Assembly (NCBI GenBank): GCA_022711195.1
Contig: JAKLFN010000142.1
Location: forward strand, 1-5,674
Length of the DNA stretch: 5,674 nucleotides
Reading direction: 5' to 3'
DNA from: Bacteroidota bacterium
GTDB taxonomy: Bacteria > Bacteroidota > Bacteroidia > Bacteroidales > VadinHA17
The notes beneath the pieces were generated by a model. The model was not told where the DNA came from and ran no database searches. It saw nothing but the letters and a program-made list of their open reading frames with translations. Position 1 is the first letter of the stretch; each line of letters begins with the position of its first letter. Shown one piece after another: positions 1-5,197 of this stretch. Position numbers and translations under genes: made by a program.

Positions 1-56
1 CGCCTCACCCCTCACGCCTCACCCCTCACCCCTCACGCCTCATGCCTCACCCCTGC
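1..56. repeat. GC-rich heptanucleotide tandem array (CNCCTCA)
   Basis: The first 49 bases are seven consecutive 7-bp units, CGCCTCA, CCCCTCA, CGCCTCA, CCCCTCA, CCCCTCA, CGCCTCA and TGCCTCA, followed by a decayed unit CCCCTGC at 50-56. On the minus strand the unit reads TGAGG(C/G)G. The array runs off the left edge, so its full copy number is unknown. It overlaps the end of the minus-strand methyltransferase gene, whose TGA stop (49-47) is the start of a repeat unit. The unit length is not a multiple of three, and every unit carries a TGA on the minus strand, so the array cannot be read through in any minus-strand frame. Function is unknown; an intergenic spacer repeat is the simplest reading. 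Confidence 0.9.
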
Positions 57-826
57 CTTCCCCTGGCTCTCGTAAACTCCGAGAAGATAACCGACGCTGC
101 CATACTTACATTAAGCGAGTCGATCCCCGTGCCTGTTCCGCTGATCCTCGGGATCATTATCCTGTCGGTGATGAAAGGTTGCAGCTCTTCAGATATACCT
201 TTCGACTCATTTCCAAGGAAGATAATACCGGTTTTGCAGAGTTTATGGGAATAAACTGATTCACCATCCAGCATAGCCCCATATATCCTGACTTTGTTTT
301 TCAGCGCAGCACGGAAAAGATCCTTCAGGTCGGTATAGTATACCCTGACGTTCAGTATTGCTCCCATGCTTGCCTGGATGACTTTGGGATTGTAAACATC
401 CACACAGTTTTCAGAGCAGTAAATATTTCTAATACCGAACCACGCTGCTGCCCGGATAATTGTACCAAGATTTCCCGGATCCTGTACAAAATCAAGTGCA
501 ACAGTTAAGCCTCCGGTAATGTCATCGGGATCCATTTTAATTTCAGGCATCCTCACTACAGCAAGAGCATTATGCGGAGTCTTCAGCGAACTTATTTTCT
601 TAAGATTGTCATAGCCGGCGGGAATGACCTCCCTGATACCCTGTTTGTGAAACAGTGGAAGAGAATTAAGGAATTCCGGTTTGGCAATAAGCATCTCGAC
701 AGGCTGTTTAGCCAGAAGGAATTCCTTTACAAGCTTATCACCCTCTATTACAAATAGTTTAGCTTCCTCCCTTGCTTTCTTCTTCTGAAGTGATAAAATG
801 AAGTTTATTTTATTCTTACTTAACAT
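47..826 (-). CDS. SpoU/TrmH-family RNA 2'-O-ribose methyltransferase
   Basis: This 259-residue protein is a SPOUT-superfamily enzyme that would transfer a methyl group from S-adenosylmethionine to a ribose 2'-OH in rRNA or tRNA. The N-terminal third (FVIEGDKLVKEFL, about residues 25-37) matches the substrate-binding domain found before the catalytic domain in RlmB/TrmH-like proteins. The three SpoU motifs are present: PGNLG with the conserved Arg (about 117-125), GNESKG (205-210), and SLNVS followed by AA (237-244), which form the cofactor-binding knot. The longest frame begins at 865, but ATG 826 is preferred. MLSKNK is the usual N-terminus of Bacteroidota homologues, and a TACCTTTG -7 element lies at 854-847, inside the longer version. 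The last residues (RGRQG) lie beyond the family core and border the heptamer array. The exact RNA target cannot be read from sequence, so no symbol is given. Confidence 0.9.
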   Translation of the reverse strand: MLSKNKINFILSLQKKKAREEAKLFVIEGDKLVKEFLLAKQPVEMLIAKPEFLNSLPLFHKQGIREVIPAGYDNLKKISSLKTPHNALAVVRMPEIKMDPDDITGGLTVALDFVQDPGNLGTIIRAAAWFGIRNIYCSENCVDVYNPKVIQASMGAILNVRVYYTDLKDLFRAALKNKVRIYGAMLDGESVYSHKLCKTGIIFLGNESKGISEELQPFITDRIMIPRISGTGTGIDSLNVSMAASVIFSEFTRARGRQG

Positions 827-846
827 CTGTTGTTTAAATACTGACA

Positions 847-854
847 CAAAGGTA
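847..854 (-). promoter_or_regulatory. Bacteroidota -7 element for the methyltransferase gene
   Basis: On the minus strand this reads TACCTTTG, a perfect match to the Bacteroidota -7 consensus TAnnTTTG. Transcription would start near 840 and leave a leader of roughly 14 nt before ATG 826. No good TTTG -33 box sits at the usual 19-21 nt; the nearest TTG (873-871) is only about 16 nt away. The motif is clear but the promoter is only inferred. Confidence 0.55.
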
Positions 855-859
855 GTAAG

Positions 860-892
860 ATTCACAAAGTCAATATATTAAATTTTGTGAAT
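860..892. repeat. 9-bp inverted repeat between divergent promoters
   Basis: ATTCACAAA (860-868) and TTTGTGAAT (884-892) are perfect reverse complements separated by 15 AT-rich bases. The repeat lies between the two facing -7 elements, upstream of both inferred transcription starts, where an operator for a dimeric regulator could act on both genes. A second TGTGAA copy follows at 892-897. The TCACA and TGTGA half-sites face outward, opposite to a Crp site, so it is not called as one. Confidence 0.5.
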
Positions 893-918
893 GTGAATTC
901 TTTAAATATTTTTATTGA

Positions 919-926
919 TATATTTG
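919..926 (+). promoter_or_regulatory. Bacteroidota -7 element for the TamL-like gene
   Basis: TATATTTG matches the Bacteroidota -7 consensus TAnnTTTG. The expected start is near 932, about 16 nt before the preferred TTG start at 948 and downstream of the frame's first possible start at 915. The -33 box is poor (TGTG at 892-895, spacing 23). The sequence following the motif (TTTGTGTCA) is identical to that following the opposing -7 element. Confidence 0.5.
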
Positions 927-947
927 TGTCACATTATTATACAAAAT

Positions 948-3281
948 TTGGAAAAAAATATATCAAATAAAAATATTTCTTCCCGGAGATCGTTTTTACT
1001 TCTTTCATTTCTGATATTGCTGGTCGCATCATGTAATCCCACAAAGTATGTCCCTCAGAATGAAACGCTTCTCGATAAGAATCATATAATTATAAATAAG
1101 GAGGGGATAAGCAGAGGTGATCTTGAACCTCTTGTCAAGCAGAAACCAAATAAGAGGATCTTCGGTGTCAGGTTTCATCTGGGATTATATAATCTTTCCA
1201 ATAAAGGCAAGGAAAAATGGCCGCATTCATGGTTGCGGAAAATAGGAGAGGAACCGGTTATTTATGATCCCTTCTCAACTTCCAAGTCGGTTGAGCAGAT
1301 GCAGTCTTATATTGCTTCCAAAGGTTATTTTGATTCAGGTGTGAAAGATACCGTAAAGACAAGCAGACAAAAATCGGAAGTTACTTATAATGTGGATCTT
1401 AAATCACCATATACAATCCGGAAGCTCTATTATGAATTTGCAGACACGCTTATTGAGCAGTGGTATGTCTTTGATTCGGTAAACTGTCTCATTATGAGGG
1501 GAAAACCCTATGATGTTGATGTTCTTCAGGCCGAACAGTCGAGGTTTGAACGCTTCATAAAAGACCGGGGATTTTACGGGTTTTCAGGCGATCATATTTA
1601 TTTCAGGGTCGATAGTACAATAGGTAACAGGCAGGTGGATATTTACTACGGTGTAAAGAATTTCATGAGAATTGATAATACAAACAAAATAACCGAAGTC
1701 CCGCATTCAATTTATAAAATAAGGAATATCTATATCTATCCCGATTTTGTTCCGAGAGATGCCCTCGAAGGAGGAGAAGCCTACCTTAACAGTCTTGATA
1801 CGATTTTATATGATGGTTATTATATTATTTCACCAGGAAAGAAGCCTGAGATAAAATATGATCTTATTATACAATCATTATATCTCAGATCGGGAGCCAG
1901 GTTCAGTGTGACAAATACAGAGCAGACGCAATCACACCTGCTGGCTCTGAAAACATTCAGGCTTGTAAATATTTTCTACAATGAAGTGCCCGGATCCACC
2001 TTCAGACCTGGCGAAGAACTGGAGCTTGACTGTACGATCCAGCTGACACTCTTAAGTCAGCAATCCTATAAGGTAGAGGTTGAAGGTACGCATTCAGACG
2101 GTATCGGCGGGGCGCTCAACCTTGTCTATCAGCACAAGAACCTTTTCCGTGGAGCCGAAATGTTTAGTCTCAAGCTAAAGGGGGCTTATGAAACTCTTTC
2201 GCAGGACACTATTATGCATTCTGTGGAATATGGTGCTGAAACCAGTCTTAGATTTCCAAAATTCATTGTACCATTTCTCAAAACAGAAGGCTTTATAAAA
2301 AAGTACAATCCCACGACCACCCTGCTTGCTGCATATAATTACCAGAAGATGCCGTTCTATACCAGAAAAATGGCAAATGCCACTTTCGGATACAACTGGA
2401 ATGGAAATTCATATACAACACATATAGTAAATCCACTTCAGCTTAATATTGTCAAGCTTGATACCATCGATCCTGCTTTCATGGAGAAAATCGAATCTTC
2501 TTCCTATCTCGCTTACAGTTACAGGGATGTCACAATTCTGGGCAGCAGCTATTCTTTTATATATAGTAACCAGACGATCAGGAAATCAAAAGATTTCTGG
2601 TTTTTCAGGTTCAATGCAGAAACATCAGGAAATTTGCTGGGACTCATAAGCAATCTTGCCGGCCTTGAAAAGGAAGAGGAGAGTTATAATCTCTTTGGTC
2701 AGCCCTTTGCCCAGTATTTCAGGGCCGACATGGATCTGAGATATAATCTGATAATCAATGATGTCAGCTCTGTAGTTTACAGGGGATTTATCGGAGCCGG
2801 GATCCCTTATGGCAATTCACGGGCAATACCATTTGAAAAACAGTATTTCGGGGGCGGGGCAAACGGCATCAGGGCCTGGCAGGTAAGAACCCTTGGTCCG
2901 GGTTCATATGTGCCCGACAAAACAACATTCCTCAATCAGACGGCTGATATTAAGCTTGAAGCCAACATAGAATACAGGTTCAAATTGTTCTGGATCCTTG
3001 AAAGTGCTGTTTTTCTTGATGCAGGAAATATCTGGTCGTTCAATGACAATTCCCAGGAAGGTTCAGTGTTCCGGTTTAAAAATGTGCTGAACGATATTGC
3101 CCTGGGAACAGGAGTGGGATTTAGGTTCGACCTCGATTTTGTACTTATACGTGCCGATATCGGTATGAAACTTAGGGATCCAAGGTTGTCAGGGGGAGAT
3201 AGATGGGTCCTCTCGAGCCTGCCATATCAAAGTTCCAATGATTATTTCACTGTTGTTTTTGGGATTGGATACCCCTTCTGA
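948..3281 (+). CDS. tamL: TamL-type BamA/TamA-family outer-membrane lipoprotein (Omp85)
   Basis: This 777-residue protein belongs to the Omp85 superfamily, whose members insert or assemble proteins in the outer membrane. It starts with a lipoprotein signal: a basic stretch with RR at 13-14, a hydrophobic core, and lipobox VASC with Cys29 as the lipidated residue. The mature N-terminus (TKYVPQNETLLDKN) is the usual opening of Bacteroidota TamL proteins. Residues about 30-370 would hold POTRA-like domains, and a C-terminal beta-barrel follows from about 375. The loop-6 motif reads GIRAW (Arg642) in place of the VRGF of classical BamA, and the chain ends in Phe (GIGYPF) as a beta-signal should. 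No in-frame ATG precedes the lipobox. TTG 948 is preferred over TTG 915 or 924 because the -7 element (919-926) overlaps or follows those. Neighbouring a SpoU methyltransferase is common for this gene in the phylum. No tamB is seen in the window. The family is secure; the exact start is less so. Confidence 0.88.
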   Translation: MEKNISNKNISSRRSFLLLSFLILLVASCNPTKYVPQNETLLDKNHIIINKEGISRGDLEPLVKQKPNKRIFGVRFHLGLYNLSNKGKEKWPHSWLRKIGEEPVIYDPFSTSKSVEQMQSYIASKGYFDSGVKDTVKTSRQKSEVTYNVDLKSPYTIRKLYYEFADTLIEQWYVFDSVNCLIMRGKPYDVDVLQAEQSRFERFIKDRGFYGFSGDHIYFRVDSTIGNRQVDIYYGVKNFMRIDNTNKITEVPHSIYKIRNIYIYPDFVPRDALEGGEAYLNSLDTILYDGYYIISPGKKPEIKYDLIIQSLYLRSGARFSVTNTEQTQSHLLALKTFRLVNIFYNEVPGSTFRPGEELELDCTIQLTLLSQQSYKVEVEGTHSDGIGGALNLVYQHKNLFRGAEMFSLKLKGAYETLSQDTIMHSVEYGAETSLRFPKFIVPFLKTEGFIKKYNPTTTLLAAYNYQKMPFYTRKMANATFGYNWNGNSYTTHIVNPLQLNIVKLDTIDPAFMEKIESSSYLAYSYRDVTILGSSYSFIYSNQTIRKSKDFWFFRFNAETSGNLLGLISNLAGLEKEEESYNLFGQPFAQYFRADMDLRYNLIINDVSSVVYRGFIGAGIPYGNSRAIPFEKQYFGGGANGIRAWQVRTLGPGSYVPDKTTFLNQTADIKLEANIEYRFKLFWILESAVFLDAGNIWSFNDNSQEGSVFRFKNVLNDIALGTGVGFRFDLDFVLIRADIGMKLRDPRLSGGDRWVLSSLPYQSSNDYFTVVFGIGYPF

Positions 3282-3363
3282 TCTGTCCATCTGAAAAATC
3301 TGTCATTATTATATCATTTTCTTTTAAAATTTCATAAATTGCAATTGTCTTACTGCATTTTTT

Positions 3364-4014
3364 ATGGAACGGAATTCTCTGCAACCGCTTAAGGAATGGT
3401 TTGGATATACCCGGCGCGAAAGGAGGTCATCATTAATACTTATCCTGATTATTGCAGCAGTTGCCGGAATAAGGTTCATTGTCCCAAACCGCAAAATGGC
3501 TGTTGAGATTATTCCGCTTGCCGATAGCCTGTTCATTGCTGATACAGTTCAGACTGAAAGTACTGTTGCCAGTACTCAGAAGTACCAGCCGAAGAAGAAT
3601 CCGGTATCCTTTAAGAAAATTGATCTGAACAAATGCGATTCAGCTGATCTGGAATCCCTTCCGGGGCTCGGACCAGTCTTGTCGGCAAGGATAGTCCGTT
3701 ACAGAAATCTGCTTGGGGGTTATGCCGATGTAAGCCAGCTAAAAGAGGTTTACGGTCTGCCGGCGGAGACAGTTGACCGGATTTCAGGGATGCTTATTGT
3801 TGATCCGGCTGATATCAGAATGATCAAAATAAATCAGGCGGATTACAGGCAACTAATCCGACTGCCGTATTTTACTAGGTATGAAGTGAACGCGGTACTG
3901 AAATACAGGGAATTAAAGGGAAAGGTTGAGAATATAGGTGAGCTGGTTAAGAATGGGGTAATTGATTCCGCAAAGGTCAGTAAAGTAAAATGGTATCTGG
4001 AGTTCAGAGAATAG
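3364..4014 (+). CDS. Membrane-anchored helix-hairpin-helix protein (ComEA-like)
   Basis: This 216-residue protein has a basic N-terminus (TRRERR, 16-21), one transmembrane segment (about 23-40), a linker of roughly 45 residues, and then two helix-hairpin-helix segments. The first (about 86-120) is the ComEA type, DLNKCDSADLESLPGLG followed by an SARIVRYR helix. The second (about 156-185, INQADYRQLIRLPYF) is more divergent and lacks the Gly-rich hairpin. Such modules bind DNA backbones without sequence specificity. In ComEA this serves DNA uptake, but Bacteroidota carry many such proteins without proven competence roles. Topology suggests an anchored domain outside the cytoplasm. It lies 82 nt after the TamL-like gene on the same strand with no clear terminator between, so cotranscription is possible. 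No Shine-Dalgarno is visible, and the upstream sequence is T-rich. Confidence 0.85.
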   Translation: MERNSLQPLKEWFGYTRRERRSSLILILIIAAVAGIRFIVPNRKMAVEIIPLADSLFIADTVQTESTVASTQKYQPKKNPVSFKKIDLNKCDSADLESLPGLGPVLSARIVRYRNLLGGYADVSQLKEVYGLPAETVDRISGMLIVDPADIRMIKINQADYRQLIRLPYFTRYEVNAVLKYRELKGKVENIGELVKNGVIDSAKVSKVKWYLEFRE

Positions 4015-4086
4015 TTTTAGGATAACTTATTGACAGGTCAGATATTTTAAAAATGATGCGTTTATGTGTCAGTACAAATAGTTTAA

Positions 4087-4120
4087 ACCCCCTTCCCGAC
4101 CTTCCCCCAGGGGGGAAGGT
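4087..4120 (+). repeat. Left GC-rich inverted repeat with internal hairpin
   Basis: After ACCCCCTTCCCG (4087-4098) comes a perfect 10-bp inverted repeat: ACCTTCCCCC (4099-4108), two central bases AG, and GGGGGAAGGT (4111-4120). In RNA this would fold into a strong hairpin ending about 14 nt before the ATG of the DUF559 gene. It may affect that gene's translation or end transcription from upstream, though no T-run follows. It pairs in inverted orientation with the repeat at 4566-4599. Confidence 0.8.
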
Positions 4121-4134
4121 GAAGAACCGACAAC

Positions 4135-4533
4135 ATGATATTTCAGAGAAGAGTTATTGAAGCAAAACAGAGTCATGGGGCAAGCCTTGCTATAAAGGCC
4201 AGGGCAAAGTCATTAAGATTGAACATGACTGAAACAGAGAAGATTCTGTGGAGTAAAATCAGAAACAAACAACAAAATTGATTCTATTTTCGCAGGCAAC
4301 ACCCATTTAACATTTATATTCTTGATTTTTATTGTGATAAAGCAAGTTTGGCGATTGAAATTGATGGTGAAATTCATCTAAGACAAAAAGTATATGATGA
4401 AGAAAGGACCAGATTTCTCGAATCATCTGGATTAAAAGTGCTCAGATTCACTAATAAGGATATTAAAACACGCATCGATTGGGTCTTGAAGATAATTAAT
4501 AAGCACATGACTAATCATAATAACAACCGATAA
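4135..4533 (+). pseudogene. DUF559 (Vsr-like) endonuclease gene with in-frame TGA
   Basis: Read from ATG 4135 in one frame, this gives 132 codons interrupted only by TGA at codon 49 (4279-4281). The product matches DUF559, a small family related to Vsr-type very-short-patch endonucleases with a PD-(D/E)XK-like fold. Visible family landmarks are MTETEKILWSKIRNKQ before the stop, then FRRQHPF, LDFYCD (Asp64), IEIDGEIH (Glu75, Asp77, His81) and LKVLRFTN. Length is close to the usual 110-130 residues, so nothing but the stop is missing. The family normally has Gly at this position (RNKQxxGFxFRRQ), so one G-to-T change (GGA to TGA) explains the break. The second half has no ATG before the catalytic residues, so it is unlikely to be expressed alone. 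The gene sits between inverted GC-rich repeats. A sequencing error or stop-codon readthrough is possible but less likely. Confidence 0.8.
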
Positions 4534-4565
4534 GAATTCTAGATCTACGATTGCCACAAAATCAA

Positions 4566-4599
4566 GCCTTTCCCCCTTGGGGGAAACGGGAAAGGGGGT
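4566..4599 (-). repeat. Right GC-rich inverted repeat with internal hairpin
   Basis: TTTCCCCC (4569-4576), two Ts, and GGGGGAAA (4579-4586) form a perfect 8-bp hairpin, followed by CGGGAAAGGGGGT (4587-4599). The whole is the imperfect reverse complement of the left repeat at 4087-4120: same order of blocks, one extra T in the outer block and a two-base gap beside the hairpin. The outer block also begins the 32-bp tandem repeat. Confidence 0.75.
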
Positions 4600-4659
4600 A
4601 GGAATTATCAGATTGACACGGGAAAGGGGGTAGGAATTATCAGATTGACACGGGAAAGG
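4587..4659 (+). repeat. 32-bp tandem repeat, 2.3 copies
   Basis: A 32-bp unit starting CGGGAAAGGGGGTAGG and ending ATCAGATTGACA occurs as two identical copies, 4587-4618 and 4619-4650. A third start of nine matching bases (CGGGAAAGG) follows at 4651-4659. The first half of each unit is the outer arm of the right inverted repeat; the second half is AT-rich flanking sequence. Identity of the two copies implies a recent duplication or an assembly artefact. Confidence 0.95.
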
Positions 4660-4757
4660 AACAAGAGATATCAAAATGGAGGGGCAGATGGTTAAAAGTA
4701 AGCAGATTAACTCATTGGAGAAGGTAAGTATTACTTTATTCTTATTTTTAAGCAAAC

Positions 4758-4788
4758 TTTAACAATTCCTGTTTTGATTATTGTTAAA
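4758..4788. repeat. AT-rich 9-bp inverted repeat upstream of rpsU
   Basis: TTTAACAAT (4758-4766) and ATTGTTAAA (4780-4788) are perfect reverse complements around a 13-base loop. No T-run follows, so it is not a standard intrinsic terminator. The loop contains the TTTG of the distal promoter candidate, so the arms could be an operator bracketing its -33 box. Confidence 0.5.
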
Positions 4789-4803
4789 TAATCCGTATCT
4801 TTA
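4773..4803 (+). promoter_or_regulatory. Possible distal rpsU promoter
   Basis: TTTG (4773-4776), a 19-base spacer, and TATCTTTA (4796-4803) resemble the Bacteroidota promoter TTTG-N19-TAnnTTTG with one mismatch at the last base. A transcript from here would have a leader of about 140 nt before rpsU. It is weaker than the proximal candidate and may be chance in AT-rich DNA. Confidence 0.3.
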
Positions 4804-4893
4804 ATTTCTACATGTCAGGGATGATAAAGAACACACTCAAATAATTATATATCATGAAAATACGTTATATGAATAAATTATCTCCATAAATGT

Positions 4894-4924
4894 TTTGAAA
4901 AGATTTTTTCAATTCTTAACTTTG
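4894..4924 (+). promoter_or_regulatory. Bacteroidota-type promoter of rpsU
   Basis: TTTG (4894-4897) and TAACTTTG (4917-4924) match both boxes of the Bacteroidota primary sigma-factor consensus exactly, with a 19-base spacer. Transcription should begin near 4930, giving a leader of about 23 nt before the rpsU ATG. This is the best promoter in the window and probably also drives the recombinase gene downstream. Confidence 0.8.
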
Positions 4925-4952
4925 CGCCTCGTTTAAAACTGATTTATTTATT

Positions 4953-5144
4953 ATGATCATTGTACCATTAAAAGAAGGCGAAAACATTGAGAGAGCTTTA
5001 AAAAAGTTCAAAAGGAAATTTGAAAAGACGGGTGTTATACGTGAATTAAGATCCCGTCAGGCTTTTGTTAAGCCTTCGGTTCGGAGAAGGGAAGAAATCA
5101 AGAAGGCTCAGTACGTGCAGAAGATGCAGGAGAACGAAGAATAA
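4953..5144 (+). CDS. rpsU: Small-subunit ribosomal protein bS21
   Basis: The 63-residue basic protein matches bS21 along its length: MIIVPLKEGENIERALKKFK at the N-terminus, the KFEKTGVIRELRSRQAF core, and a lysine- and arginine-rich helix (KPSVRRREEIKKAQ) near the end. bS21 sits on the 30S platform by the 3' end of 16S rRNA and takes part in initiation. In Bacteroidota ribosomes it helps hide the anti-Shine-Dalgarno sequence. The leader has no Shine-Dalgarno; the 15 bases before ATG are nearly all A and T. A strong promoter lies 29 nt upstream. The recombinase gene begins 53 nt downstream with no evident terminator, so the two are probably an operon. Confidence 0.97.
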   Translation: MIIVPLKEGENIERALKKFKRKFEKTGVIRELRSRQAFVKPSVRRREEIKKAQYVQKMQENEE

Positions 5145-5197
5145 TCTTCTTCCTGTCTTTTCTTAGTTTTTGCTCCTTATATATAAATGGTTCCTTC

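Larger units (their letters stand above)
4087..4599. mobile_element. Candidate palindrome-bounded DUF559 element
   Basis: A broken DUF559 endonuclease gene is enclosed by two GC-rich repeats in inverted orientation. The left copy (4087-4120) begins ACCCCCTTCCCG. The reverse complement of the right copy (4599-4566) begins ACCCCCTTTCCCG. Both continue into a C5/G5 hairpin, and similarity over about 35 bases is roughly 80% by eye. No target-site duplication is visible and no transposase is present. The unit could be a REP-like or MITE-like insertion. It could also be a gene that happens to lie between two copies of a dispersed palindrome. The structure is seen directly; mobility is inferred. Confidence 0.45.
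4534..4952. other. Intergenic region between DUF559 remnant and rpsU
   Basis: These 419 bases contain no convincing gene. The left third holds the right inverted repeat and the 32-bp tandem repeat. From about 4660 the DNA becomes AT-rich and carries an inverted repeat (4758-4788) and two possible rpsU promoters (4773-4803 and 4894-4924). Only very short plus-strand frames exist (28 codons at 4676, 10 at 4812, 11 at 4854), with no family match recognised. No tRNA or clear intrinsic terminator was found by eye. Confidence 0.7.

Noticed and set aside
827..865. N-terminal extension MNLTTFVSVFKQQ of the methyltransferase
   Set aside because: It covers the -7 element and the inferred transcription start, and family members normally begin near MLSKNK.
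4031..4040. TGACAGGTCA palindrome after the HhH gene
   Set aside because: Arms are only 4 bp and it lacks a T-run or promoter context.
4099..4120. Left GC hairpin as an intrinsic terminator of the HhH gene
   Set aside because: The stem is strong but followed by GAAGAACC with no T-run, and it matches a repeat that recurs in inverted form.
4587..4659. Tandem repeat as a CRISPR array
   Set aside because: The copies are directly adjacent with no unique spacers.
4432..4755. 107-codon minus-strand frame across the DUF559 end and tandem repeat
   Set aside because: It reads through the repeats and overlaps conserved DUF559 codons; no recognisable family.
4676..4762. 28-codon plus-strand frame with a hydrophobic C-terminal half
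   Set aside because: It has no promoter, no recognised family and sits in repeat-flanking DNA; chance is enough.
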